Origin: CBDUXP01 sp965371225 [NCBI: uncultured bacterium]
GTDB taxonomy: Bacteria > Abyssobacteria > SURF-5 > CBDUXP01
DNA: 64,000 nt
Direction: 5' to 3'
NCBI GenBank assembly: GCA_965371225.1
Contig: CBDUXP010000001.1
Span: forward strand, 124,001 to 188,000
The notes beneath the pieces are model-generated. The model did no database searches, was not told where the DNA came from, and saw only the letters and a list, made by a program, of their open reading frames with translations. Each line of letters opens with the position of its first letter. The first letter of the stretch is position 1. The translations under genes were made by a program, and so were the position numbers. Below, piece after piece: positions 25,432 through 34,351 of this stretch.

Positions 25432-26949
25432 ATGGCGCAGATCCTCGCGGGATACGACGTCTCCGCCCGGGACCCCAGCCTGAGCTTGCGTGACCTGCTC
25501 ACGGTCGCGTTCCGCCGGAAGCGCATCGCGATCGCCGCAGTCGTACTGACCACCGCGTTCACCGGGGGAGGGTCGTATCTCAAGGACCCCACCTATCGCG
25601 CGAAGGCACAGGTGTACGTGCAGCGCGAACGGCCGGCCACCGTGGACCTGGACGACGACCGGCGCGGCCGGCCCGTGCTCAGTCGCACCGACGTGATTAA
25701 CTCCGAGGTCAACCTGATTCTCTCGCGCGGCGTAATCGAGCGCGCCGTGGACAACCTGCAACTCTGGACGCGGACGACCGAGCCGAGCCTGTTCCAGACC
25801 ATCTGCCAGCCGTTCAAGGATCTCCTGGTGGGCATCGGCATGTGGACGCGGGTGGAGCCGCGCGAAGGCAAGATCCTGCGGCTCCAGCAGCAGTTGCGCG
25901 TGCGGGGCGAACCGGACGCCGACATCATTTCGGTGTCCCACGCGAGTAGCAACCCCAAGCTGAGCGCCGACATCGTCAACGCCGTGGTGGATGCGTACCT
26001 GCGCAAACGGCAGGACGGGTACGTCACGAGCGAGCGGCACCAGTTCTTCCTCGCACAGCTCGACCGAGCCGAGACGGAGTTGGACACGCTTGCGGAGGAC
26101 CGCTCCGCCATCAAAACCGAGTGGAACATCGTCGAGATCGATCAGGAGAAGCGGCTCATTCTGGATGCGCTCACCCTGACGGAAAACCGGTTGCAGGAAT
26201 CCCTGGGTGACGCGCGCGAGGCGGAGTTCACGCTGGTGCAGCTCAAGACCGAAATTGGTGCGCTGCCCGAGCGGGTGCTGGAAGCGACGGAGACCGAACG
26301 CAGCGAGCTGCACGACGAACTCACGACCATGGCCGCGCGGTTGGAAGCCCAGCAGGCGGAACAGCTCGTGAAGTGGCCGCCGGCCGATCCCCGCGTGCTC
26401 GAAGTCACCCGCGCGCTCGAGGCCATCCAGGCCCGCCTCGCCGACGTCCCGCCCGTCACCCCCAGCGTGGAACGCCACACGCTGAACACGCTGCGCATGC
26501 GCCTGCTGGAACGCGAGAAGATGGTGGCGGCCAGTCTGGCCGGCCTCCGCGGCAAACTCGGCGAGTTCAAACAGCAGCGGGACCGCCAACTGGAGCGGCT
26601 GCTCATGCTCGACGCGCGGGCGGAGGATCTCGAGAAGTTGGATGAGCGCATCGGCACGAGCCGCGCCCGGCGTGACCTGTTCCTGGCGCGCGCCGAAGAG
26701 GCCCGGGTCCAGACCGAGAGTGGCCCGAACTTCGCCAACGTCTGGGTGATCAATCGCGCCAGCGTGCCCCAGCGGCCGACCCAGATGCGGCTCATCGTCC
26801 TGGCGATCGGCTTGGGCCTGGGCCTCGCGTTGGCGGGCATCCTGGTCGCTATCGCGGAATACTTCGATCACACGATTCACAACCGCGACGACGTGCACCG
26901 CCATCTGGGGGTCCCGGTCGTGGCCGCCGTGCCGTACCGCCGCGGGTAG
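25432..26949 (+). CDS. Polysaccharide co-polymerase / chain-length determinant (GumC/Wzc-like, no kinase domain)
   Basis: These inner-membrane proteins span the periplasm, link the Wzy polymerase to Wza and set chain length. The 505-residue protein has an N-terminal helix (IAIAAVVLTTAFTGGGSYL, about 32-50), a Wzz region with YRAKAQVYVQRERPA, a long coiled-coil periplasmic part (about 190-430, rich in E, R, L and Q), and a C-terminal helix (LIVLAIGLGLGLALAGILVAI). A proline-rich motif, VPQRPTQ, precedes that second helix, as usual. It stops soon after the second helix, so the kinase domain is the separate upstream protein. ATG 25432 is preferred over a GTG at 25417. It lies in the same operon as Wza. 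Confidence 0.92.
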   Translation: MAQILAGYDVSARDPSLSLRDLLTVAFRRKRIAIAAVVLTTAFTGGGSYLKDPTYRAKAQVYVQRERPATVDLDDDRRGRPVLSRTDVINSEVNLILSRGVIERAVDNLQLWTRTTEPSLFQTICQPFKDLLVGIGMWTRVEPREGKILRLQQQLRVRGEPDADIISVSHASSNPKLSADIVNAVVDAYLRKRQDGYVTSERHQFFLAQLDRAETELDTLAEDRSAIKTEWNIVEIDQEKRLILDALTLTENRLQESLGDAREAEFTLVQLKTEIGALPERVLEATETERSELHDELTTMAARLEAQQAEQLVKWPPADPRVLEVTRALEAIQARLADVPPVTPSVERHTLNTLRMRLLEREKMVAASLAGLRGKLGEFKQQRDRQLERLLMLDARAEDLEKLDERIGTSRARRDLFLARAEEARVQTESGPNFANVWVINRASVPQRPTQMRLIVLAIGLGLGLALAGILVAIAEYFDHTIHNRDDVHRHLGVPVVAAVPYRRG

Positions 26950-26967
26950 AATGGGCTAGGGGGGACG

Positions 26968-28068
26968 ATGGTCGAGCTGGTCGAGACGTGGGACGGGATC
27001 GTCGCGCTCGCGCCGGAGTGGCAAGCGCTGGATGCGCGCGCCGGCCACCCGCTGCTTTGCCAGAGTGCGGACTGGGTCCTGCCCTGGTTCAAGGCGTTTG
27101 CCGCCCCGGGCCGCGCGCGCGTCGCCGTGCTTCGCGAGCGCGGGCGCCTGCGCGCGCTCGCGCCGTTCACCGTCACCACGACCATGCTGGGTCCCCTCCC
27201 GGTGCGGGCCTTGGCGCTCGTGCGCAACGCGCACAGCACGCGCAGCGGCATCCTGTGCGCGCAAGACGATCCCATGGCCGCGGCGGTCCTGGTCGCGGGC
27301 CTGCTCGACCGGCACCCGGCCTGGTCCCTCATCGAACTGCGCGACCTGAGCGCGGATTCGCCCACCGTTCCGGTCCTCCGACGCGCGCTACGCGAGCGCG
27401 GGGCAGCGACGGAGTGGTTGACGCCTGCACTGCGCACGCCCATCGTGCCGCGCGCGGGAACCTGGGAGGCGTACCTGGACAGCCGCTCGCACAACTTCCG
27501 CCGCAGTCTCAATCGGGGCTGGGCGAAGCTGGAGCGGCGGGGCCGGGGCGACGTGGTCTGCTGTCGGACGCCGGACGAGGTGCGCGCCGGCGTGCGCGCC
27601 CTCGCCACTATCGAGGCGGCAAGTTGGAAGGGCGCGGCGGGGACCGCGCTCGGCACGGACGAACGGGCGCGCGCGTTCTACACGGATGTGGCCACGCGCT
27701 TCGCCGCGCGCGGGGCAGCCGACCTCAGCGTGCTACGCATCGACGGCGCCCCCATCGCCGCATGCCTCGCGCTCCGCCACGGCCGCGTGATGTACGGCCT
27801 CAAAGTGAGCTACGACCCGGCATACGCGGAGGGGTCGCCGGGCCTGGCCTTGGCCCTCGCCATGCTCGAGCGCCAGTGGTCCGGGGACATCGACCGGTTC
27901 GACCTCATGCAGACGTCCACGTTTCCCACGGACCGGTTGACGGACCGCTACGACGAGCGCGTGCTGCTGCGCGTGTTTATGGGGCGGGGGTACGGCCGCG
28001 TGCTGGGGGCCGTGAAGCGCGGGTACGGGCGGCTGCGCGGAACCGCCGCGACCGTGGGGGCCGAGTGA
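26968..28068 (+). CDS. CelD/BcsL-like (FemAB-type) GNAT acyltransferase, first copy
   Basis: The protein belongs to the GNAT superfamily group Acetyltransf_6 (CelD, FemAB-like) common in exopolysaccharide loci. The N-terminal half (about 1-150) is a degenerate GNAT fold with WQALDARAGHPLLCQSADWVLPWF. The C-terminal half has SHNFRRSLNRGWAKLERRG, then ATIEAASWKG, FYTDVATRFAARG and ACLALRHGRVMYGLKVSYDPAYAEGSPG, the conserved acceptor-side segment. The donor may be acetyl-CoA or an aminoacyl group; which one cannot be read. ATG follows AGGGGGGAC closely, 18 bp after the GumC-like stop. Its neighbour at 28065 is a diverged paralogue, and a deacetylase follows. Cytoplasmic. Confidence 0.83.
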   Translation: MVELVETWDGIVALAPEWQALDARAGHPLLCQSADWVLPWFKAFAAPGRARVAVLRERGRLRALAPFTVTTTMLGPLPVRALALVRNAHSTRSGILCAQDDPMAAAVLVAGLLDRHPAWSLIELRDLSADSPTVPVLRRALRERGAATEWLTPALRTPIVPRAGTWEAYLDSRSHNFRRSLNRGWAKLERRGRGDVVCCRTPDEVRAGVRALATIEAASWKGAAGTALGTDERARAFYTDVATRFAARGAADLSVLRIDGAPIAACLALRHGRVMYGLKVSYDPAYAEGSPGLALALAMLERQWSGDIDRFDLMQTSTFPTDRLTDRYDERVLLRVFMGRGYGRVLGAVKRGYGRLRGTAATVGAE

Positions 28069-29231
28069 GGGGGCCCGTGCAGGCCGTGGCCGCGGATGTG
28101 CGGACGGAGTGCATTCACGATGCCGCCCGCCTGGCAGAGATCCGGCGCGAGTGGCTGGCGCTGCTGGAGCGCTTGGCCTCCGACAACCCGTTCGTGCGGC
28201 CCGAGTGGGTCCTGTCATGGTGGGATACGTTCGGCCCGGAACACCGGATGGCTACCGTGGCGGTCTGGGAGGACGACACGCTGATCGGCCTCGCCCTGCT
28301 CATGACCGCGCCGGCCAGGCACGCCCGCTTGCCAGCCACGGTGTTGCAGTTCATCGGCACGCCGTTAGCGGACCGCATGGACCTGCTGATCGAACCGGGC
28401 CGCGCGGCGGAGGTAGCCGCGTGCATCCTGGACGCCGTACAGACGGCGCGGGTGAAGTGGGACGTGCTCAGCCTCCGGGAAGTGCCCGGCAACAGCCCCA
28501 CCCTGCCCGCGGTGCGCGCGCACGCGGACGCGCGCGGGTGGAACCGGGACGAACGACCGTGCGCGTGTGCGCCCGTGCTCCCGCTTGCACGGCCGTACGC
28601 GGCCCTGCACGCCGGACTCAGCCGGAATTTGAAACGCCAACTCACGAAGGCGCACACGCGCCTCCGCCAGCGCGGCGCCCCCGCCTTCACCCGGCGCCTC
28701 CTCCTGCCCGAGGACGTGGGACCCGCGCTGGACACGATCGTTCCCATCGAGCAGGCCAGTTGGAAGGGCGGCGCCGGCGTGGGGATTTTCAAGAACGCCA
28801 CACAGTGCGCCTTCTACCGCGCTGCGCTGCACGCGATGGCCGCCGCGGGGCTGGTGGACCTGGCGCTCCTCGCCGTGGATGGCACGGTGGTGAGTTACCA
28901 ACTCAGTTTCCGCGTGCGCGGCCGGTGTTTGCTCTACAACAAAGCCTTCCTCCCCGCCTGGGCGAACGCATCACCGGGCATCCTCCTGTTGGACGAACTC
29001 GTGCGCGATTCGGTGGACCGGCGGGATGTGCACGTGTTGGACGCGTCCCGAAGCATGCGCGTGAAACCGGATTCGCTCGCCGGTTGGGCGAGCGAAGCGT
29101 ACACGCACTTCGAACTCACGCTCTATCCGCCGCGGTGGTATCCCCGCGGTCTGCACCTGCTCCACGCATCCCTGGCGCCCCGGTGGCGCGCATGGCGCGC
29201 GGGCGTCCCCCACGCGGAGGTCCCGGCATGA
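28065..29231 (+). CDS. CelD/BcsL-like (FemAB-type) GNAT acyltransferase, second copy
   Basis: This is a second Acetyltransf_6/CelD protein of about 388 residues. It shares with its neighbour the opening pattern (EWLALLERLASDNPFVRPEW) and the C-terminal block: SRNLKRQLTKAHTRLRQRG, PIEQASWKGGAGVG, FYRAALHAMAAAG and LSFRVRGRCLLYNKAFLPAWANASPG. The start GTG 28065 overlaps the previous stop as GTGA; GTG 28077 or 28086 are alternatives. The deacetylase start overlaps its end by 4 bp. Two related transferases side by side suggest that two positions of the repeat unit are acylated, or that they work one after the other. This is inference from context. Confidence 0.8.
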   Translation: MRGPVQAVAADVRTECIHDAARLAEIRREWLALLERLASDNPFVRPEWVLSWWDTFGPEHRMATVAVWEDDTLIGLALLMTAPARHARLPATVLQFIGTPLADRMDLLIEPGRAAEVAACILDAVQTARVKWDVLSLREVPGNSPTLPAVRAHADARGWNRDERPCACAPVLPLARPYAALHAGLSRNLKRQLTKAHTRLRQRGAPAFTRRLLLPEDVGPALDTIVPIEQASWKGGAGVGIFKNATQCAFYRAALHAMAAAGLVDLALLAVDGTVVSYQLSFRVRGRCLLYNKAFLPAWANASPGILLLDELVRDSVDRRDVHVLDASRSMRVKPDSLAGWASEAYTHFELTLYPPRWYPRGLHLLHASLAPRWRAWRAGVPHAEVPA

Positions 29232-30469
29232 GCCCGCGCCCCGTGTGGGCCTTGCGGCGACTGCTCGATGCGGCGCCGGCAATTCCCGCACTCATCTTCC
29301 ACAGCGTGGGGCGCGACAATGGGCACCCGCTGTGGCGACACCTCACCCTGCCCGTCGACGTGTTTGAGGCGCAGTTGGCGTGGTTGCAGCGCAAAGGGTT
29401 CCGGTCCGTGTCGCTGCACGACCTGCGCGCGCACCTGAAGGGGCAGATCGTGCTGCCCGATCGCTCGATCGTGCTGACGTTCGACGACGGATTTCTCGAT
29501 TCGTGGGTGTACGCGAGCCCCCTGCTGGAGCGCTACGGTTTCCAGGCGACGGTGTTCCTCTGTCCCGCGTTCGTGCAGGCGGGCACCGGCACCCGGCCCC
29601 GCGCCGGCCGCGGCCCGCACGGCAGCACGGACCCGGCGGAGTGGTGGGGCTACCTCCGCTGGGATGAAGTGCGCGCTATGCAGGCCTCGGGCACGTTCGA
29701 TCTCCAAGCCCACGGCTCAACGCATCGGCGGCATTTCACGGGACCGCGCATCGTCGATTACCTGCGCCCAGGCACGCCGCACTTTTGGCATCGGTGGAAC
29801 ACCGCGCCCGAGCGGCAGCCCTACTCGCTGTCCGACCCGCTCGTGACCGACGCCGAGTACGGCGAACCGATCTACGAGCACGGGCAAGCGCTGCTCGGGC
29901 CGCGCTATCAGCCCGACCCCGCCGTGGCAGAGATGGCGAAGGCGCTGGTCCAAGCCGAGGGCGGGGCCGCGTTCTTCGCGCGACCGGATTGGCGGACGAC
30001 GTTGGATGAGGCGGTCGAGGGGATGCGCCGGGCGCGCGGCGAACGGGGAAGCCGCGAGTCGTGCGCCGCGTACCGGGACCGCGTGCGCCGCGAGTTGATC
30101 GATTGCCGGACCCTGTTGCGCCGGGAACTCGGCAAGCCCGTGGACTTCTTGTGCTGGCCGGCGAACCAGGATTCTCACGAAGCGCACGCGTTGGCCTTGG
30201 ACGCGGGTTTCGTCGCCACCACGTGCCTCCACCGCGCGAACGTGGCGGGGGCCGACCCCACGCGGATCGGCCGCACGTACTTCGGGCAGGATGAACAGTT
30301 GTGCCGCGTGGGGCGCCCGTGGCTTGCGGGGCTGCGCTTCCAGGGCACCGTGCAGTTGGCGAGCGGCCACCGGGCTGGGTACCCGAAGCTCTTCCTGGCG
30401 AACCGGCTTCTGGCATGGTACGACCGGCCGGCGCAACAGCCCGTCGACCGGGACGGCGCCCATGCCTGA
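29228..30469 (+). CDS. Polysaccharide deacetylase (NodB-homology, CE4-like)
   Basis: The 413-residue protein has a NodB-type deacetylase core. The metal-binding TFDDGF is at 84-89, LLERYGFQATVFLCPAFV follows, and the histidine pair H162 and H166 is in AHGSTHRRH. The conserved late motif is present as FLCWPANQDSHEAHALALDAGF, where a tryptophan and asparagine occupy the usual R-P-x-G region. A long insertion (about 175-310) separates it from the second motif. Similar proteins in exosortase-associated exopolysaccharide loci remove N-acetyl groups from amino sugars. There is no clear signal peptide. The start ATG overlaps the preceding stop by 4 bp. Together with the two acyltransferases it may swap acetyl for other acyl groups; that is inference. 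Confidence 0.85.
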   Translation: MSPRPVWALRRLLDAAPAIPALIFHSVGRDNGHPLWRHLTLPVDVFEAQLAWLQRKGFRSVSLHDLRAHLKGQIVLPDRSIVLTFDDGFLDSWVYASPLLERYGFQATVFLCPAFVQAGTGTRPRAGRGPHGSTDPAEWWGYLRWDEVRAMQASGTFDLQAHGSTHRRHFTGPRIVDYLRPGTPHFWHRWNTAPERQPYSLSDPLVTDAEYGEPIYEHGQALLGPRYQPDPAVAEMAKALVQAEGGAAFFARPDWRTTLDEAVEGMRRARGERGSRESCAAYRDRVRRELIDCRTLLRRELGKPVDFLCWPANQDSHEAHALALDAGFVATTCLHRANVAGADPTRIGRTYFGQDEQLCRVGRPWLAGLRFQGTVQLASGHRAGYPKLFLANRLLAWYDRPAQQPVDRDGAHA

Positions 30470-31952
30470 ACTCGCCGCGCAGTGGAACGCGCCCGCGGAC
30501 CGGAGACTGCCCGATCCGCTCGTCTATGCCGCCATCACAGCGCTCGCTGTCGCGGTCGCCGCGGGCACCCTGCTGGAGTTGTGGGTCCAGACCCTCCTCG
30601 TGCTGGTGGGAATCAGCTTCCTGCTCGCCGTCCTCATACGACCTCTGGTCGGCCTGCTGGCTTGGCTCGTGACGGCACCCGTTCTGAACTACTACGTGCA
30701 CGTGCGCCTTCCCGTCGGGGTGCCGGACATTACGTTCCAGCGGTTGGTGATCGGCCTGCTGCTGCTGGTGGTGCTGGCGCCGGTGATCCTCGGCCGCAAA
30801 CCGTTTCCCCGCATCGGCGCTACGGAGAAGGCGATGCTGGTGTTTTCCGTGCTGGGGTTCATCTCGTGTTTCTTCGGCGCCCCCCCCGTGCACAGAAATG
30901 TGGAGCTGTTTCTGCGCGCGTATTGCATGCCGTTTCTTATCTTCTTCACCACGACCCACCTGGTGCGAAGCGATCGGGACCTCCGACTCGCCCTCTGGCT
31001 GATCGTCCCCCAAGCCGTGTACCTGGCCCTCCTCGGCATCTACCAGCGGTTCACGGGCACGCTGCTCCTCGTGCCTGCCTCGGCCGAGTTGCAGTCCACA
31101 TACCTCTTACTCGTGGGCCGCGCGACGGGCCCGTTCGCGAACTCGGTCGAGTTCGGGATCGTTGTGGCCATCGGCTTGGTGGTCATGATCGTGCTGCTCG
31201 CGCACCGGCGGCATGACGCGCACGCCGTGCTGTTGTGGGCCGTCATCCCCATTGCCGCCCTGGGCATCTTCTACAGTTATACGCGCGCCGTGTGGCTCGG
31301 GCTCGCCCTCGCCCTCGCCGGGCTGTACTTCTGGGTGCCCCGGATGCGGCGCATGCTGGGGGTCGGGACACTCCTTGGCGGGCTCGGGGCGCTCGTCAGC
31401 GTGCCCCTGTTCCTGGCCGACCCCCTGTTTCTTAGCCGCCTGTCCGCGACCAACCCGATCACGGGCCGCCTCCTCATGTATCCCACGGTCGTCCGCATGG
31501 CCATGGCTAAACCGCTCTTCGGGTACGGGTTTGCCCCCACGACGTTCTCGCAGGCGCGCGGCGAATTTTTCGACACCTTTGCGGGGATCGGGATCAGCAC
31601 GGCCCGGGCGTTGAATCCTCCGCACAATGAAATGTTGCACGTGCTCGTGCTCACGGGTTTTGTGGGGCTGGCCGCGTACGTGGCCGTTTATGTGGGCGTC
31701 TGGCGAGACGGCCGGCGCCTGGCCGCGCTGACGGAGCCGTCGGATGCCTTCGGGCGTGGCTTCCTGGGCATCTACCGGGCCGTCTTCGTCATCGTCGCCG
31801 TCAATATGCTGTTCATCGACCTGGTGTTCCTCACGTACCTGACCGGGTTCGTGTTCTTCTTCTTCGGGCTCATGCAGGCGCGGCTGCGAATGCGGCAAGC
31901 GGCCCAGCTCGCACCGGGCGCGCGCGGGGACGCGGGGGCCGCGGACGGGTAG
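30462..31952 (+). CDS. O-antigen ligase / Wzy-polymerase-like membrane protein
   Basis: This polytopic protein of 496 residues has about eleven membrane helices. It has the long periplasmic loop that characterises the O-antigen ligase/polymerase (Wzy_C, PF04932) family. The family core is visible in ATGPFANSVEFGIVVAIGLV, then FYSYTRAVWLGLALALAG, the loop around TNPITGRLLMYPTVVRMAM and LFGYGFAPTTFSQ, and NPPHNEMLHVLVLTGFVGL, where N-P-H-N is the conserved motif. It either polymerises undecaprenyl-linked repeat units or ligates the glycan; the surrounding Wzx, Wza and GumC genes favour polymerase. Start ATG 30462 overlaps the deacetylase end by 8 bp. Confidence 0.9.
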   Translation: MPELAAQWNAPADRRLPDPLVYAAITALAVAVAAGTLLELWVQTLLVLVGISFLLAVLIRPLVGLLAWLVTAPVLNYYVHVRLPVGVPDITFQRLVIGLLLLVVLAPVILGRKPFPRIGATEKAMLVFSVLGFISCFFGAPPVHRNVELFLRAYCMPFLIFFTTTHLVRSDRDLRLALWLIVPQAVYLALLGIYQRFTGTLLLVPASAELQSTYLLLVGRATGPFANSVEFGIVVAIGLVVMIVLLAHRRHDAHAVLLWAVIPIAALGIFYSYTRAVWLGLALALAGLYFWVPRMRRMLGVGTLLGGLGALVSVPLFLADPLFLSRLSATNPITGRLLMYPTVVRMAMAKPLFGYGFAPTTFSQARGEFFDTFAGIGISTARALNPPHNEMLHVLVLTGFVGLAAYVAVYVGVWRDGRRLAALTEPSDAFGRGFLGIYRAVFVIVAVNMLFIDLVFLTYLTGFVFFFFGLMQARLRMRQAAQLAPGARGDAGAADG

Positions 31953-31958
31953 GCGCCG

Positions 31959-33176
31959 ATGCCCGCGACGGTACACGCGCCGCCGGCCACTGCCGTGGCC
32001 GATCCCCCGGTGGTCATGCACCTGCTCCCGACGCTGGCGACCGGCGGTGCGGAAATGATGGTGTTGCGCGTGCAAGAGCGCGTCCGGCGGCGCGGCCGGT
32101 ACGCCCCCCTCATCTGCACCCTGCGCGATGGCGGCACATTGCTCGACGCGTTCCGCGCCCAGGGCTTGCCGGTGCTGGTCCTCGGCCTGCCTCGCCGCAG
32201 TCTGTTCAGCTTCCCGGCGTTCCTCTATGACGTGACCCGCCTGTGTCTGGCCATCCGGCGGGCCATGCGCGCGCACGGCGTCCGCCTCCTGCAGTCGCAT
32301 CTGCCTGATGCGGATTTGCTCGCGCTCGCAGTGGGCCGCCTGACGGGCGTCCCGACCGTGCTGACGCACCAGAGCAGTCAGCTCATCCCGGTGCGGCGCC
32401 GGCCCGGCCTGCGTTTGAGTCTGCGGCGTTGGCTGGTCCGCCGGCTGTACCGGCATGCGGATGCCCTGATCGCCGTCTCGCCGACCGTCACGGAGATGCT
32501 GACGACGCAGGCGCGGGTACCCGAGGCCAACATCAGCCTGATCTTCAACGCGGTGGACGCGCCGGGGAAGGCGTCGGCTGCGGCGCGCGCCGCCGCACGG
32601 AAGGTATTCGGCGTCGCGGAAGGCGAGTACGTCATCCTGTGCACCGCGCGCCTGGTGGCAAACAAGGGGCAGGCGTATCTCGTCGACGCCTTGCCGCACC
32701 TGCCGGCGGACGTCGGGCCCGTGCATGTGATCTTCATCGGCGAGGGTGACGACCGGGAAGCGCTCGAGACACGGGCTCGGGCGATACCCGCACCGCACCG
32801 GGTCACGTTCCTCGGGCTGCGGGCGGACGCGGTGGATCTCTTGGCCGGCGCAGACCTGTTCTGCCTGCCCAGCCTGCGCGAAGGTCAATCCCTCGCGCTT
32901 CTGGAGGCGCTGGCGCGCCAGGTACCGGTGGTGGCGACACGGGCACCTGGCATTCGGGACACCCTTGCGGACGGCCGGCACGCGCTGCTGGTCCCCCCCG
33001 AGGATGCCCCGGCCCTGGCCGACGGCATTGCCCAACTTGCACGCGACCCCGCGCAGGCCGCACGGCTAGCGGTGGCCGGCTACGCCTTCGTGGCAGAGCG
33101 GTACTCCTTGGACAGCGCGGCGGAGCGAACGGAAGCGCTGTACGCCCGCTTGCTGAACGGACGGGCTCGGCGATGA
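31959..33176 (+). CDS. Glycosyltransferase GT4 (first of three)
   Basis: The 405-residue GT-B protein starts with MHLLPTLATGGAEMMVLRVQ, the acceptor-side glycine-rich loop of GT4 enzymes. SHLPDADLLALAVGRLTGVP follows, then the donor-binding domain (YVILCTARLVANKGQAYL, VIFIGEGDDREALE, VTFLGLRADAVDLLAGADLF) and the catalytic EX7E segment EGQSLALLEALARQVPVVAT. It starts 6 bp after the polymerase gene and overlaps the next by 4 bp. It is cytoplasmic and most likely adds one sugar of the repeat unit. Donor sugar unknown. Confidence 0.92.
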   Translation: MPATVHAPPATAVADPPVVMHLLPTLATGGAEMMVLRVQERVRRRGRYAPLICTLRDGGTLLDAFRAQGLPVLVLGLPRRSLFSFPAFLYDVTRLCLAIRRAMRAHGVRLLQSHLPDADLLALAVGRLTGVPTVLTHQSSQLIPVRRRPGLRLSLRRWLVRRLYRHADALIAVSPTVTEMLTTQARVPEANISLIFNAVDAPGKASAAARAAARKVFGVAEGEYVILCTARLVANKGQAYLVDALPHLPADVGPVHVIFIGEGDDREALETRARAIPAPHRVTFLGLRADAVDLLAGADLFCLPSLREGQSLALLEALARQVPVVATRAPGIRDTLADGRHALLVPPEDAPALADGIAQLARDPAQAARLAVAGYAFVAERYSLDSAAERTEALYARLLNGRARR

Positions 33177-34351
33177 CCGCGCGGCCCACCATCGCGTTTG
33201 TCACCACGTCGTTGATCGTCGGCGGACAGGAGCGGTCTCTGGTGGACTTGGCCGTCGGCTTGAACGGCGACCGCTTCCGCACGCTCGCCATCACGACGAA
33301 GATGCCGGGTCCCTTGGCCGCCGACCTCCGGCGCGCCGGCATCCCGGTATACAGCGACCTGTTGCGCTCGCGCTACGACGTCCGCATCCTCCCGCGCCTG
33401 GTCCGCATCCTGAAACGCGAACGGGTGGATGTGGTGTACACCATCGGCAGTGGGGACAAGATGTTCTGGGGGCGGCTCGCCGCCCGACTCGCCGGGGTTC
33501 CGATCGCGATCGCGTCCATACGCAAAACCCGGAGCGCGGATGGAACGCACAGCATCGAGTGGTTAAACCGGCTGCTCACCCCGCTTACGGATTGCATCAT
33601 CGCCGTCGGCGCCGCCCAAGCGGCGTACCTGCGAGAGTGTGAGGGGATCCCGCCCAGGCTCCTGCGCGTCATCCACAACGGGGTGCCGGTGGCGCGCTTC
33701 CCGCGGGAACCGGACGCGGCTACGGCACTGGCCGCGCGGCAGGCGCTCGGGCTGCCCGCAGACGCGCCGGTCATCGGCATCGTTGCGGCCCTGCGGCCGG
33801 AAAAGGCGCACGAAGTGTTCCTGGAAGCCGCCCGCCACACCCGCACGCAACACCCGACGACGCACTTTCTGGTAATCGGGGACGGGCCGCGCCGGGCAGA
33901 GCTGGAAACCCTGGCGGAAGCGCAGGGGCTGGCCGACTGTGTGCACTTTCTCGGGACGCGGGCCGATGTGGCGCACGTGCTCCCCGCGCTGGACGTGATT
34001 TGCCTCAGCTCGCACCCGCTGGTGGAAACGTTCCCCGTGTCCATCCTCGAGGGCATGGCCGCGGCGCGGCCGGCGGTGGTGACGGATGTGGGCAGCCTGC
34101 GCGAGATGGTCCGGCATGACGAGACGGGGCTCGTAGTCCCTGCGGACAATCCGGCCGCCTTGGCCGAGGCCTGGGGGTGGATGATTGCGCATCCGGCCGA
34201 GCGCCGCGCGATGGGCCGGGCGGGCCGGCAGCGGTTCCTGGAACGCTTTACACTCGCCATCACCCTGCGCACACACGAGGACCTGTTCGATGAGCTGCTG
34301 GCGCGCGGACCGCGACTCGCGCGCGTGCCGGCCGGGGAGACGGTCTCGTGA
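33173..34351 (+). CDS. Glycosyltransferase GT4 (second of three)
   Basis: This GT4 enzyme of 392 residues has the opening IAFVTTSLIVGGQERSLVDL with the glycine-rich loop, VVYTIGSGDKMFWGRLAARLAG, and a donor domain with IGIVAALRPEKAHEVFLEAA, FLVIGDGPRRAEL, CVHFLGTRADVAHVLPALDV. The catalytic region FPVSILEGMAAARPAVVT carries the EX7E-type glutamate. The start overlaps the previous stop as ATGA and the next gene starts as GTGA within its stop, so the three glycosyltransferases are translationally coupled. The likely role is adding a sugar of the repeat unit at the cytoplasmic face. Confidence 0.92.
   Translation: MTARPTIAFVTTSLIVGGQERSLVDLAVGLNGDRFRTLAITTKMPGPLAADLRRAGIPVYSDLLRSRYDVRILPRLVRILKRERVDVVYTIGSGDKMFWGRLAARLAGVPIAIASIRKTRSADGTHSIEWLNRLLTPLTDCIIAVGAAQAAYLRECEGIPPRLLRVIHNGVPVARFPREPDAATALAARQALGLPADAPVIGIVAALRPEKAHEVFLEAARHTRTQHPTTHFLVIGDGPRRAELETLAEAQGLADCVHFLGTRADVAHVLPALDVICLSSHPLVETFPVSILEGMAAARPAVVTDVGSLREMVRHDETGLVVPADNPAALAEAWGWMIAHPAERRAMGRAGRQRFLERFTLAITLRTHEDLFDELLARGPRLARVPAGETVS

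Noticed and set aside
24730-26904. 724-codon minus-strand open frame opposite the GumC-like gene
   Set aside because: The plus-strand frame has clear family motifs; the antisense one has none.
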